From: Persicaria tinctoria | Lineage: Eukaryota; Streptophyta; Magnoliopsida; Caryophyllales; Polygonaceae | Assembly (NCBI GenBank): GCA_037127255.1 | Contig: JBANSL010000004.1 | Coordinates: 50,541,702-50,605,701, forward strand | Direction: 5' to 3' | DNA length: 64,000 nt | Shown here: positions 33,000 to 46,909 of the stretch, in pieces | How the letters are laid out: each line of letters opens with the position of its first letter | Numbering within the stretch: the first letter of the stretch is position 1 | The notes under the pieces: model-generated | Seen by the model: only the letters and a program-made list of their open reading frames with translations | The model's database searches: none | What the model was told of the DNA's origin: nothing | Translations under genes and position numbers: made by a program

Positions 33000-35660
33000 A
33001 TCTCACTCATCCCGAAAAATGATAACCCCACAATGACGACACACTATCGACCAATTAGCCTCTGCTCAACTATCTATAAAATCATATCCAAGATCATCAC
33101 TGATCGATTGAAATCAATAATGGGTAAACTGATCCACCCACTACAAGGTGCCTTTGTATCTGATAGAGCAATTCAAGATAACATCCTCATTGCTCACGAA
33201 ATCTTCCACTCCTTTCGTACCCGAAAGGGTTCGAAAGGATGGACTGCAATCAAGCTTGATATGGAAAAAGCATACGATAGAGTAGACTGGCAATTTACGA
33301 AGTCATTACTCCAACGATTCGGATTCCATCAAAAGTTTGTGAACATAATTATGGAATGTGTAACCACAATGTCCTTCTCTGTTCTTGTTAACAATGGACC
33401 TACCGAACCTTTCATACCTACAAGAGGTCTAAGGCAAGGCGACCCGCTATCCCCATTTCTCTTCCTCCTAGGAGCGGAAGTCCTGGCTCGTAAACTAACT
33501 AGAGATTCTGAATCAACTAACAACAACATAGGCTTTAAAATCGGCCATTCGGGCCCCAGGATTCCCTTTCTGGCCTTTGCAGATGACATTATCATATTTG
33601 CGAAAGGAAATAGTACGCCATGTGCAAAAACAAAGGAGATTATTGAAGACTACTGTAAATTTTCCGGTCAGAAAGTTAATTACCATAAATCATCATTTCA
33701 AACCACACCGGGAATCCCCAGGACAAGAGCACGCGAGCTAGAAGCAATACTTAACATACCACTAGAACGGAACCTGGAAAAATACTTGGGTTGTCCGATA
33801 ATTAACGGTCGAGTCACAAAGGAAACATTTGGGGAAATAGTATGCAAATCCAAGAATCAACTAAGTAAATGGCGGGCGAACTCCTTATCCCAACAAGGAC
33901 GAGCAACCCTAATAGCATCAAACTTATCGTCAAAACCACTCTTCGCTATGCAAAGTTTCATGCTTCCTACATCAATTCACAAGCAACTTGACCAAATCAA
34001 CAGAACTTTCTTCTGGAACAAAGATGCTCAACACAGCCCTCTCATTAGCTGGGACAAAATCTGCAAATCGAAGGCTGCCGGGGGTCTCGGTGTGCGGAAA
34101 TCCAAAGACATGAATGAAGCACTGCAGCTAAAACTCCTATGGAAAATACTATCAGAACCAGAAAATAATTGGGTCAAAATAATCTCGCACAAATACTTGA
34201 AGGAAAGCCACATCCTAAACTATGAGAAAAAAGGGAATGCTTCCTGGCAATGGTCAAAGCTTCGCCTCCTAATCCCAAAGTTTAAGTCAGGACTCGTGTG
34301 GACAGTCGGGGATGGAAAAACAATCAAATTTTGGAAAGACAACTGGATCTCAAAACAACCTCTAACTGAACGGGTGGATCCCCAATTCATCGTTAACGTA
34401 AATGAAACAGTAAGCGAATATATCATGGGAGGACAATGGTGGAAAGAAAAACTTGATCCGATCCTACCAGCTACAATAGTAGAAGAAATTATGAAAATCC
34501 CACTACCAAAAGCCCCTCTACTAGACAGATTGTACTGGTGGCCGGCCAAAAAGGGTTGGTTCTCAACATCAAGTGCCTATAACCTAATAACATCCAACTC
34601 AAATATAATACAGGAAGACTTCAACTGGATTTGGAAAATTGATGCCCCTCCTAAAGTTAAGAACTTCATCTGGAAGATCAGGCAGAAGGGACTCCCAACT
34701 GCGACTCGACTGGCACAAAAGTGAGTAGTTGTACCCTCCACTTGCTGCCTCTGTAATCGCTCCACCGAAGACGATATCCACATTTTCCTGGAATGCCCCA
34801 TTAACGACGACCAAGAACAACTACCAAGCGACATAGCCTTACAAATAAACACGCTTCTAGCAGACAACAGAGATATGGGTAAAGTTCTACAAATAATAGG
34901 ATCTATGTGCTCAACAAAAACCAAACAAACCATAGCTATTAGATGGTGGACGATCTGGTTCATCAGAAATCAGATTATATTTAGAGATGGAAAAATCACC
35001 TCCCCAGAAGGGATTAGAAGAATGATATTGGATAACTTAGAGAATTGGAAAAGGGCCTGCAAGCTAAGCATAAAAGGAGAAGACCAAAAACTCTCGTGTA
35101 AGAGCAAATACAAACCAAGAAAGATCACGACAAACCACCAATGGAGAAAACCGCCGAAAGGCAAATACAAATTAAATTTCGATGGATCGAGCTTTGCAAA
35201 TTCCAAGAGCTCTACAGGGTACATCATTCGGGACTGGAATGGTAACCCTATTTTCATGGATGGCGGCCCAGTCGGTAGACAATCTCCAATTATGGCGGAA
35301 GCTTTAGCACTTAGACAAGGCATTGAAAAGGCAAAAGAACTAAAAATTTGTGACCTAATCATAGAAGGAGACTCAAAAATAATCACTGACTATTTACAAA
35401 CTAAAACAAACTGCCCATGGGAAATAGAAATGATAATGTCAGATATTCTCGTATTACTTCAAGACATACAACATATAGGGATATCCCATATTCCCCGGAT
35501 TGGTAACAGAGTGGCAGATAAGGTTGCACACCTTAGCTACTCTACCAGAGGACCGGATTTATCTCATGATTCAGGTCTTCTTGACCTCATCCGGCAGGAT
35601 GCTTTCGGGTAGATAACTCACCCGAATCCTTACCTAATAAAAAAAAAATAATAAAAAAAT
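33000..35660 (+). mobile_element. L1-type LINE, 5'-truncated, ORF2 with one premature stop
   Basis: One frame runs from about 33003 to 35612, broken only by TGA at 34722. Reverse transcriptase: YRPISLCSTIYKIISKI, LDMEKAYDRVDW, RGLRQGDPLSPFLF, FADDIIIFAK. The zinc-binding CCLCNRSTEDDIHIFLECP follows directly after the stop, then RNase H (KLNFDGSSFANSKSSTGYI, AEALALRQGIE, EGDSKIITDYL, HIPRIGNRVADKVAH). The endonuclease domain and ORF1 are missing. An A-rich tail (35637-35659) closes it. LINEs copy themselves by target-primed reverse transcription; this copy cannot move alone. The single nonsense change suggests a fairly recent insertion. Confidence 0.9.
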
Positions 35661-36455
35661 TTGGGCTTGTTTGGGCATTAATAAATTAAAGAATGATTAC
35701 TTTTCGGAGTCCAATCACTCCACCCCATCTATTACCCCTCAGAAAATAGGGGTTTACCCGACTCTTTCTCTCTCCCAACACAGCAAACATCCCGATCTCC
35801 TCTCTCCTGACACGGTGACACATGAGCTCCTTCTCCCTCCCGATCTCTCAAATGCTTCATGGCGAATTTGAAGCGGTGAGTCGGTGACAAGTACGTTCTT
35901 CTTCTTCTACTCCATCTCTCGATTTGCTCATTTCAGGTTCTTATCATCTCGAAACCCTAATTCATGGCAAATTCTAATTATCATCTCGAGTTGCCTTTCT
36001 CTCTTGCGAAGTTGATATCTTCAAGTTTGGAAGAAATTATTTCGGAACCACATTGCAAGCTTCTCCTTCCTTGTAAGTCCTCTCTCTATTATTCATGCGC
36101 GTTTGATGAATTGCAAATAGGGACGAGTTTGGGCTCTTATATGCGTATGGATATTGTAACAACTGTTGGTTTTTTGTCCTCTCTCTGTTGTCCTCTCTCT
36201 CTGTGCGCTTGCTGGCAATTGGCAATTTGTTTCACTAAAGTGATGCTTTTGTGCTTTGTGTATTTGTGTATTTTTGGTGATTTTACAAGTCTCTGCTTAA
36301 CATAGATGTATTTGTAAATAAACTTTCCTCATCACATCACATCTGTAATGTCCAGGCAGCAAGTGATTATTTGTGATGTTGTTGCCTAGGATTCTCATCC
36401 ATTTTCAGTTGTTTTGTAATGTATAGGCAGCAAGTGGTTTTTTGTCCTCTTTGTT

Positions 36456-36498
<43 letters not shown>

Positions 36499-37280
36499 TT
36501 GCTGGCAATTGTGCTTTTCATTTGTGCTTTGTGTATTTGTGCTTGCTGGCAATTTGTGATTTTATAAGTCTTTGCTTGCTGGTGATTTTATAATGCATCA
36601 TTGATATTTTGTGCTTTGTGTAATGATTTTTTGTTGCTAAAATAGCTGGATGAGATTGTGATTGTTTATAATACATCATTGTTTTTTGGACGCTTGGTAA
36701 TTGCTCTACGGTTTTGCTCTACGGTTGCCTAGAGTATTAAGGCAATTGAATTAGTGTAGCAAAAAAGGATCTTATAATTAATCCAGAAAAGATCATGCTC
36801 ATCATCCTACACCTCCACAGTCACCAAACTTACTGTCATAACCTAATCAGCCGGTTTTTGGGACATCAGTTGGAGTTCATGTATGGTAATTTGCCTGAAA
36901 ATATTGACCTCAATTGTTTCCTTGTAGGCTTCTGGCCCGAATTACTAATATGAATCAAACAATATCTTCTAACTGTTTTTTCCCTTATAATTCGATTGAT
37001 TGTCGTATTATTGTAATTTAGCTTCTGTAACTGATTGATTGATTGATCAAAGACTTAATTTTTGTCTGCTTTTTTTAGTAAAAAAATTATATTTACCATT
37101 TTGTTTCATTTGAGGCTCTGTTGGGGGTATATTTACCATTTTGTCTGCTTATGTTAGTACAAAAATATTCTTACAGCTTCATGTTCTGAAATTTCTTACA
37201 TAATACGTTTTATATTCAAAGCCGATATTTATTCTAGAAAATCCTTTATTTGTAGACTAATAAGAAAGCAAAAGGGATTT
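35661..37280. other. No gene seen: T-rich DNA with a (CT)n microsatellite
   Basis: The start GGGCTTGTTTGGGCATT (35663) resembles a Tourist/PIF terminus. A (CT)n run lies at 36461-36497. Several near repeats of CTTGCTGGCAATTTGTG occur at 36200-36600. Short ORFs have no recognisable content. It may include UTR or intron of the pseudogene that follows. Confidence 0.5.
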
Positions 37281-37933
37281 ATGGAGTTCAATTCCCATTT
37301 TATGACTTGCTTGCTGGAGTTCCATTCCCATTTTATGGATGTTGAGGGGACGGAATCCGTTACACTTGATAGTGACGATGATTTAGAAGATGATACTGAA
37401 TCTGGGGCAAGTGCCGCAAGTGGGTCAAGGAAGAGGAATGCTCCTTCATCTGAAGCAAGGTTTTCAAAGAAACAAAAGGTCTCGAAGAGGAAAAAGGACG
37501 AAGTTGGGGATTTGGCTTCATCGCCAGACTCCGTTAGCACATCATTTGGGAAAGTGTTTGAAAAGATGAATTCCAGTTTAGTTGAAATGGCTTAAGTTTG
37601 GACAAATGAAGATGAGAGGAAGAAGAGACTTGAAAGTGAGAGCAACAAAATTTTAGAAGAAGTGTTGAAATTGGATGTTCTTTCCCCGTCTGATGCATTA
37701 GAGGTAACTATCATTGTAATTGTTCTTTAAGAATTGCTTCAATTAAATAATTTATTTATTGTCCTTAACCAATATACATTTGAAATATGTAGGTAGAAAC
37801 AATATTGATGGGAGAGGAACATAAACTTCATATATTCTATGAGGCCAACAACAGTTTGAGGAAACAATATGTGACCGACTTGCTCAAGAAGAGAAACTGG
37901 TCGTATGGATTTTATATGTGGTTGTAACTTTTG
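37281..37933 (+). pseudogene. MYB/SANT-like protein C-terminal part, one stop
   Basis: Exon 37281-37703 encodes an acidic then basic, Ser/Lys-rich segment (SDDDLEDDTESG, SRKRNAPSS, KKQKVSKRKKDE), then SFGKVFEKMNSSLVEMA, a TAA at 37593, and in the same frame VWTNEDERKKRLESESNKI...LSPSDALE. A GT donor follows at 37704, a TGTAG acceptor at 37791, and exon 37792-37926 (VETILMGEEHKLHIFYEANN...). The overall pattern recalls plant Myb/SANT-like proteins related to the second ORF of PIF/Harbinger transposons. The N-terminal DNA-binding part is not seen. The identification rests on general layout and is tentative. Confidence 0.4.
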
Positions 37934-39080
37934 TTTTATTGGAAAGTGGTGTTTCTGACTTCATGTAGTCTATCTTCTTTATGTATTTTTTATCGTTGTT
38001 GTAGCTTCTCTTTTTTTTTCGAAGTGATGTTTCTGACAATGTGGATTTCTGACTGTGAGGAATTCTTTTTTTTTTGTTAGGTAAAAATTCGAGCTCAGAC
38101 AAGCATGAAACTCGATAGGCCGACGAATCGGCACACGGATTAACTGTCCACATACAACATACAAACACACAAATAAACACCGATGAAAGAAACAACCCTA
38201 AGAATCCATAAAAGCCATCAGCCAGCGGAGGAGTAGAGGGAGATCTAAGGCGAGCCACGAATGCCGAAAACACGGGAGATTGCGACGACTCACACGGCGT
38301 CTCGACGCCGAGAAGGCGGAGAACATTAACCCACTACCGGAAAGGTCGAAACCTGGGGAAGTGCGGACCACCGACGTTGCCCCCACCTAGATGAGGGATC
38401 TTCGAAGACCACGGACACAACCACGATCCTCTCGATCAAAACAGGACGCCCGATACTGCAACCCAACTCGGAACTAAAGCACCCACGCCAAAGTTGCGAC
38501 CCGACGCCAAAAGAGGGAACAAATATAGGCCAAAAAGGAAAGATCTAAACATCAGAGGAAAATATGCGTGCAAACTCCCGAAACCAAACTAAGAGTCCGG
38601 GACAAAATTATTTTCCACACCCTTTCGGGATATTGATCCAACCCTTTCGGGATTTTATCTAACCTTTCGGGAGTTTTGTCAAACCCTTTCGGATCTAGAT
38701 AATGCCTTTCAGGTGGGTGCGTAAATAAATATATAAAAATAAAAACATGTCGATCAATTTTTTATTTTTTTATTTTAATAAAATTATTATTTTTCTTGGG
38801 TAGCTTTTCGCCCAAGGATGAACCTTGGGCCCAAAGAACAATTTTCGGGCTCTCTTCGAGCCACATGAGCCCAAAGAAAGGAGCATCAGCTGAAACCCTA
38901 CCAACCCAAAAATGAGGCAAGGCCGCAAGGGATGATCCACCAGGTAGCACACGTGAGGCAATGAGCACACCATGGCCAAACCCCAGCCGCATGCAGCACA
39001 GTAGAGGGTTCCGCCATGGACGGCGCTGGAGAAAGGCAAAGGCTACCCCAGGAGGGGTTGCAGCAGTGAGGGGCGACAGA
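37934..39080 (-). mobile_element. GC-rich retroelement remnant, left half
   Basis: A run of T at 38069-38080 (poly(A) on the minus strand) followed by GC-rich DNA suggests the 3' end of a minus-strand retroposon. At 38619-38715 CCCTTTCGGGA-like units recur about every 21 bp. The stretch breaks at 39080, where element R is inserted, and seems to continue at 47056 (ACAGA on both sides). No RT domain is visible. Confidence 0.35.
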
Positions 39081-40782
39081 TGTAAAGACCGGGAAATTTT
39101 AGAATATTAAATTATCAAAATAGTGATTTATAATCATTCCGATTTCTAAGATTCAGGAGATTTGAAATTTTTGTCCGTGAGCTATTGGATTTATTCTAAA
39201 TCTTTCGAAACAAGTTCTGGCATTAATTAATTGGAAAATTAAAATATGTTATACTCTGCTTTTATATACCGAAAATTGGAAAATAATGTTCGGATTTCAT
39301 TATTTCATTCGGATTTGAAAATTTAAAATTCATTTTGAATTGGATCCTGCGTCCTCGCTGTTGCGCCAGAGACTCCCGCGCGCCTTCGCTCGTGTGCGCG
39401 CTCACCATCACCTTCACTCCCAGCGAAGCATCTTCGCGCATCCAGTACCCGCACACCCTGAGGCTAGATGCCTGGGTGCCTGAAGCCTCGCGCGCCAGTC
39501 CCTCGCTTCTCTCCCTCGCTGTCTTTTATTTTCTGTCGCTATTTCTTCAGTATTTATTTGCTGGAATTTTCACTAAGTCCAAACTGTCGCTATTCAGAAT
39601 CTTGATCACTTGTTTTAATTTGTTCCAATCAGAAGATATCAAAGAGCACTGCAAGATCTAAGCAAATATACGGCGTGGTTCTTGATCCTTCGCCCACTCC
39701 AAACCCCTTTCCTTTGCAAGGAAGGATTGGTTAGATCTCTTTAAGTTTTCTATATATTCATGTTATGCAACTTTGAATTAATTAGATTGAAATAGAATTG
39801 AGAACCCCTTTATGGATTAAAAGGGTTCTTGGTTATCAATCCAAAAGCTATCATTATTCTATGTTCTTGAGAGATTTTGGAAGTCACAATCATCACCCAA
39901 CATCTTGATTCCATCGGAAACCCTAAACCAAACACAACCCAACACAACAGATTCTGTCGCTAGAAGGAGAAGGCCGAGCTTGGTGACACTCGCGGTCAGA
40001 CTCGCTCCCAGCGAGCGCGGAAGACCCCGGCATCTGCTCCCGCATCCTCGCTGTTGCACCCTCGTTCCGCGTCCCCAGCGCCAGAGACTCCCGCGCGCCT
40101 TCGCTCGTGTGCGCGCTCACCATCACCTTCGCTCCCAGTGAAGCATCTTTGCGCATCCAGTACCCGCACACCCTGAGGCTAGACGCATGTGTGCCTGAAG
40201 CCTCGCGCGCCAGTCCCTCGCTTCTCTCCCTCGCTGTCTTTTATTTTCTGTCGCTATTTCTTCAGTATTTATTTGCTGGAATTTTCACCAAGTCCAAACT
40301 GTCGCTATTCAGAATCTTGATCACTTGTTTTAATTTGTTCCAATCAGGAGATATCAAAGAGCATTGCAAGATCTAAGAAAATATACGGCGTGGTTCTTGA
40401 TCTTGAGCCCACAGGCGAAGGATCGGGTATCCCAAACGTATCACTGAGGGTGGTCGGAGTGCAACCTAGGGCCGCCTGAGAGCCTTCATTTTCTCTTCCC
40501 CTTCTTCCGTTTCCGAGCCCAGATGCGCAGAGGTTGAAGGAGGCCTTGAACCCGGTTTTCTCCTTTCCCTTTTTCTTATTTCCTGAACCGGTTCGGTTCT
40601 TTTAAAAATAAAAATGGGTTCCTCCTTGGGCTGGATCCGATTTTGAGAAAGGGCTGGGCTTTTGTCTTGGGTTTTCTGGGCCGGGTGAATTGGATTGTTT
40701 TAAGGATTTCTCTTAACTGATTTCTACACACTATATGTTATGTTTCTAAGTTATGATTTCTATTATCGTTAGTCTATTAGAA

Positions 40783-40827
<45 letters not shown>

Positions 40828-42367
40828 GTGATTTCTGGGGTTTTATAATAAATATATATTTATGGAATTCTATGGATTAATAAAAGTAATTGGAAATAAT
40901 ATTATTGGGATAAGTATTGTGTAATGATTTAAATACGTGATTTTGGATTTTTGGAAACGAATTATTAATAAAGTAGTTTATGTTAATTATATATACTGAT
41001 GATAAATTATTAAAAAGAAATTTTCAAGTTTCGGAATTTTATTTTATGGATTTACGTTGGAAAACCAAAATGCCGGAATTATTCCTATACTATGATTTTG
41101 AGGTATTGGCTTTAAGGTTTAAATGTTTAATGTCGGGATTCTTTGTCTTGGTTTGATGATGTTGGTTTTAAAAAGGAAATTGGAAGTAAATGATTTTGGT
41201 TGATGTTGCTCGTATCGGAAAGGTTTTAGAAAATGGTTTTACTATCGATTGGTTTTGAGGATGTTGAGAACTTGGGTTCATGTGTATGAATGATGGACCG
41301 GTAGCTTATGGAAATGGCTTGATGATAGGTGTGTATTGCTTCTGGATTTCTTTGGAGTTGCATTTGGGCCCTTGCCTGTGTTATCTTGTTGTTCTGCATC
41401 TTCAGGTAAGTTCCCTAGGGGGCTTACTCAGGTTAGACATTCATGCCTGTTGTTGCATTTTATGTTAGGTGTTGCATATGCATAAAAGCATGCCATGTAG
41501 TATCCTGTTAGGTTGCACTAATTGAATGAGCATCTGCTTACTTTATTCGTTTGAAACAGAACGACCGTTATCTGTGATAGTCCTAGAGTCTTTGCTAGGG
41601 TCATAGGGTAGCCCAGCCTCATCGGGTACCCTGAGTCAATCGAGTCATGAACTTCCTTATATTATGAGATGCCTGTGGGCTTTATTGTGGAGCGGGTTAG
41701 GCATGCGTGCCGCCCGATTATGATGGAATGCATTCACGAGCTGGCCAGTCTTCGCCCTATCGGAAGGGGGTGGAGGTAGGAGAGGGATATGCCATTTGGC
41801 ATTGTCTTGGGCCCTTTACAGAATTTCTGCCCATTATTATACCTAGGAGCATGCTAGTGTGTTTGACTTTCGTACTGCATTAGAGCATCTTTATTAGGTA
41901 TAGCACATACTATGTGGCCTCAGCGAGGACTGCCGGTCCCGCATGAGTGGCTCGATCTGACTCCTTTCCCTGTTCTTTTTTTAAAGGTATTTTCTGCAGA
42001 TTCTGAGTGCTCCATGTCTATATGACGGGGTTTTCTTTTGGCGAATTGAAGAACATGACTAATTCTCTAACTTAGTATAAATGGTAATCATACGCTTACG
42101 TTTTGGTTTTGACCCGGCTCTGCCGTGACATTTTGTATCTTAATTTTGCTTCCGCTTTACTTTCGTTTGAATTGGATTTCGCGACATAGTCTTAGGATAG
42201 GTTAAGGGTACCTAACAGCCCTTTGAGGTTTTTAGGGTTTGAAATCCCTCTTTCTACTAATCTTAAAATGAGTTTGAAACCTCGACCCGTACCTGGATTG
42301 CAAGATCCGAACAAGGGGTTTCATCCCTTGAAACGTAACCCAGAAATCATAATTCTGGGCCGTTACA
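39081..42367 (+). repeat. Element R 5' LTR (3,287 bp) with internal duplication
   Basis: Within this LTR, 39362-39687 and 40078-40403 are ~326-bp near-identical direct repeats, from GCGCCAGAGACTCCCGCGCG to ATATACGGCGTGGTTCTTG. A (TTA)n microsatellite lies at 40785-40827. The final ~145 bp is repeated at 46910-47055. Confidence 0.8.
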
Positions 42368-42370
42368 AAG

Positions 42371-42382
42371 ATGGTATCAGAG
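42371..42382 (+). other. Initiator tRNA-Met primer-binding site of element R
   Basis: TGGTATCAGAGC, three bases after the LTR end, matches the 3' end of plant initiator tRNA-Met. Confidence 0.85.
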
Positions 42383-45300
42383 CTGAGGTTGTGCAATTCG
42401 GGTACACAAGGGTCGAGTGTATGTTTTGGAAAACCGTCCATGAATTTCAAAGGTTTTGAAAGTGTTTTAAAGGGGAAAAATGAACTTAAGATGCCTAACC
42501 TAAATTGGACTAAGTAATGAACTCGACTTGTAATAAAAGAGAAAAAAAACCCGACCAAACGGGGACACGAGTGGGTAGTAAAGGCGCTAGACCACCCCTA
42601 TTGGATGTAGTTGGGAACGGTAGGCGAAATATCAACTTGTTCTTTACAGATGGGTTGGGAGACTCAAATGAGATCATTATGAGTGTTATTAACTGATTCT
42701 GTGCTGAGTGCTTGCTATGCTATAGATCTGATTTGGTATGCCTAACAATGAGTTGTGTATTGACTGATCTGTGCAAACGGGGTAGTGGGAGTACCCTTAT
42801 TTCCGTGTTGTCAAACCCAGCTTGTGTGGAACAGCCCCTTCCACTATGTTGTTAACCCTTTGACGGTGCTATCGAGTCTTTCTCCTGGATGTCAGTGTCT
42901 CCCACGGGGAATCGGGTTATTAACCACATTGTGTCAGAAATCATGGTTAAATATGAGGGTTGTCTGAGCGATTATTGGAATATGGTCCTTGACGTAATTC
43001 CGAGTTAAAGAGTAAGGTGTTTATGGGGATGTCCTTCTCTATTCTTATGATGATCAACCAGTGTCTTCTTACCACAAAGAGTCATACCAGAGTCCCACGG
43101 GAAATGGGTGATGAGTCGGTTGGGGAAAGTCAATGGTCGCCCTTAGGGATCTCTGTCCGGCTGTAATGGTGACTCTCTCTGAATTGCATGACATGATCTT
43201 GTAATCTCCCGCATGTACCTTGCGAGTGACCATATTAGTAAGAAGTTGCTCATGTTGTTGCATCTATGATTAGTTGCATTGCTTAGGTCTCGTGTTGTGC
43301 CTCGCCTTCTGTCATGATTATATGCCGCATTAGCATGTATATTTTGTCTGTTTTATTGATCGTACTAATGATTGAGTGGAAGCATGAGCCACATGACATG
43401 AATCTGCATGAGTTGCTCTATTAGTTTCATGATAATGTGTGATCAACTTTCCTCTATGGAAATTTCCGTAAATGATCTCCTTAGCACGCTAACTAATGAT
43501 GTCTCGATAATTATCATTCTCTTGTGCCAAGAATCTATAGCATTTCCGTCTATTTGAATTCATCAAGTATATCGTTGCTGATTATTCTACAATTGATATT
43601 GTTGTGTATTACTTGCACAGAGTAGAGAATATGTTGGTATAAATGAGTCTTGATGAATGCATGTTTTATCCCAATATGTGCTGATTTGAACTCATGTTCC
43701 CGTGTTCTAGCTATATTGCCCCGTTACTTAGACTCGTAGTATACATCGTTACACTTTCCCCATGCTTCTATATCATTGGAATAGGATGGAATTGATTCCT
43801 TGCGTATCGTCGTGATTAGGTGAATGCATGTATCGTATGTTATGTTGAGCCACTAGTAACATGTAGGACCCTTGATTGTGACTTGTACGAATTATACCTT
43901 GCATTCAGTATTGATGAGCTTCTCTTGAGCTAGGTCCCTGATAGTGTGGTTCCTTCCTCTTGTTGTCTTCATAAAATGTTTTACTCATCTTGGTTGGATT
44001 AATATTGAATTCGATGATTGCCTTGCTTAATTTATGTGTGGGTTGATCCTAGCATGCTTACATGTTATCGCTCGGTAGTATTTCCCCAATTACTCTATGA
44101 TATCATCTCGTGCTTGCATGAACGTATGACTTGACACCTCGCATGATCACACACCACGCTATATCCTGATTTCGCATATGCATGACACCTAAATGTTGGA
44201 ACGAATCTATTTGAATTGCCTTGGTCGTAGTCATGTTTGATATGCGCTAGTAGTATCCCGTAGGGCTTTATGCTTCCCAATATGACTCGCTAAATGATTA
44301 CATGTCGTACTTATTCTATAATATGATAGCTATTGAACCATTTATGTGCTCTACGACGGTTCATTCGTAGCATGATTATAATCTACCGCTGTGATGTTCT
44401 ATTCATTACTCTGTGATGATCCCTCTTGTTTTCATGGACCTTATCATGAACTCCTTTAAATGACTCCTGACTATGATCATGCCTTATGTACCATGTATTA
44501 CTTACGCTTTTTCAAATGTATCGCGTCATATGATTACATGACGATCGCAACCTATTATATGATCATTGTTGTTAGATGTGATAATTGTCATGCCACTCTT
44601 ATGTATCCTCGTATTACGTTTGCTTTGATTGTTATAATGTACCTTATCATGCTATATTTGACCTCATTTGTTGACGTGTATACCATGCTCGTTCATTGTT
44701 CATATACATGATACTTGCCATCCTCGTTAAACCCCACATGACCATTACTAGCTCCACATAATTTGCTTGAAATTACTTGGCATATCTGCTTCCATGGAGT
44801 AATAAACTGCTAGCTCGTCTCACATGTATCAGTATAGGACTTGATTGTGTCTTTTGGAATGAATACGCATGTTAGTGTGGATTAATGAGATGGATGTGTT
44901 CCATGGTGAATTCGTGTTTGCTTGTCGCGATTATAACCTAATAGACTTCCGTACGGGCATTGTTACTATTCTCGGGTCGGAGTTTCATCTCTAGTTGTCG
45001 TCCTTAGTTGTGGTCCGTGTTTATCCTCGAAAGGAATTTGGGTTGTCTTCTCTCGTCACTCCCCTATCTCTGCTAACTTAGACTCCTCTGCGATACTTGG
45101 ATGAGCGACCGCATGGGAAAGAGAATGGAAGGTGGGATAACGATAAAGCGGCGCAGCAGAAGCGTGGGCCCATAACCTACGGGCCTCAGGATCAATGATG
45201 TCGGCGGAACAAGCACGTATCGAGGATTGCGGATACTGAGTACGATTTGACTTGCAAGCGGGTGTGTTCTCCGTTCGAATTGCTAACCCTTTTGAATTTA

Positions 45301-46909
45301 GTGACGATGATATTGCACTAACCTGACGATGAGATTACGTGTTGATGTGCTGACCTAGTGATGACTGTTACTTGATTGCCTGTTGTTTATGATGATATGA
45401 TTTGATGACTTATAGATCTCATATACCATGATGTTATGTTATGAATGCTAGTTGATATGATGTAGACCTTATGTTTAATGATTTTTATGATTGCTTCTTC
45501 CTTCAACATGTGGGGGAGGTCATTTGGTAGCGTTGTTGGAGAGCGGTGAAAGAATTTTGGGCGGTTGGGATAATCGATGGTATTAGGAGGTGAGTGGCAA
45601 AAAAGGGATGTTGGCTTAGGTGAGACTGAGTGAGCTTTGGGATTTTTGAGAGGCAATGTTGGTGGTTCTGATGAGCTTCTAGGTGATGTCGGTGATGCTT
45701 CGGGTAGTACGAGAAGTGTAAGGAAGGGCTCGTGAATATTGAGGACATGGTATTAGAGGTACTTGGGTGTGAATTTAGAGATAGGAGTTGGATTCTTAGA
45801 GGTGGATGGTGTGGTAGTGCTTAGCGGAAAGAAAGGGGCAAGTTTTAAGCATCGAGATGAATTGGGATTCTTTAGGGAATTTTGTCTGGGTTGACGTTGG
45901 CGAGTTTAGAAGAGGATTAACCTTGGCTTGAGAGTGAAGATGGGCGAGTGGGGATTGTGTTTCATTTTGACTGGTATGATGTGAGGATTTTCTTGATTAT
46001 GTGATTTATTTATATCTGCTGGCATGATGTTAGATAACGACCATGATGAACCTGATATGGAATTAATTAAATGTTGATATGCAATATTAAAATCTAGTTG
46101 GTAGTGACAAGTGTTATCATGATATATTACTGTTTTGCTATCCTGTTATGTTGTTTTAAAAACATGTTAGGATGTGCTATGACATGATACATGAAGTAAT
46201 TATGAGTATGAACTATGGGATAATGATGTGCTATTAGATGAAAGCATGATGTTTTATTATGTTTTAGTAAGCACGATGATGTATTATATGGTTGACTAGC
46301 ATGATTATTGATTATGTAAATGATGAATATGACTTAAAGTATGGACATGACTTGTATATATGAGATAATGGGGCATGATTTCTAAATAGTCGTTATATGG
46401 TTTTGTGACGAGTTAAGGTGATGTCTTTTAGGGCATATTGACATTGTGATGATTTATGTATTGTTTGATCTTCCTTTTTCTGAATCTTAATAGCATGACC
46501 TTGTTGTGTTGATATGTTAACGTGATGAATTTGTTCTACTTGTGTTGTGAGATCGATATGCGATTGTGAGATTTGATGTGTACTGACGTACTAACCCCAT
46601 AACATCTAACCCGTTGATTTCTGGACATCTGTGCCTACGTGATGAGTGATGAGCATCCGATTATGTACTTGTGACGCCTTCAGTATGATATAGATATACC
46701 TTATGATTCGTAGTGTGTTGAGGGTTGTTGTTCATTCGTTACTTGAGACTTGTTGTCATATTTATGTTTATGTTAGACTGTTATGTGATGAATTGTGACT
46801 ATGATATGATGTGGGACTTTCCCTGTGTGAGATAGCTTATGATGTTATGCTTATATAAGAGTTGATGAAACTTTTGGTTATGGTACTTGTTGAGTTGTTC
46901 ATTCGTTAC
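42383..46909 (+). mobile_element. Element R interior, no coding domains
   Basis: About 4.5 kb, mostly T-rich with very frequent ATGAT/TGATG words and no ORF longer than about 90 codons. Around 45100-45200 a short frame (NGRWDNDKAAQQKRGP) may be a gag relic. No protease, RT or integrase motif was seen on either strand. Confidence 0.65.

Noticed and set aside
36367..36552. Minus-strand ORF with RERERERE (also 731-973)
   Set aside because: It is the translation of a (CT)n or (TC)n microsatellite.
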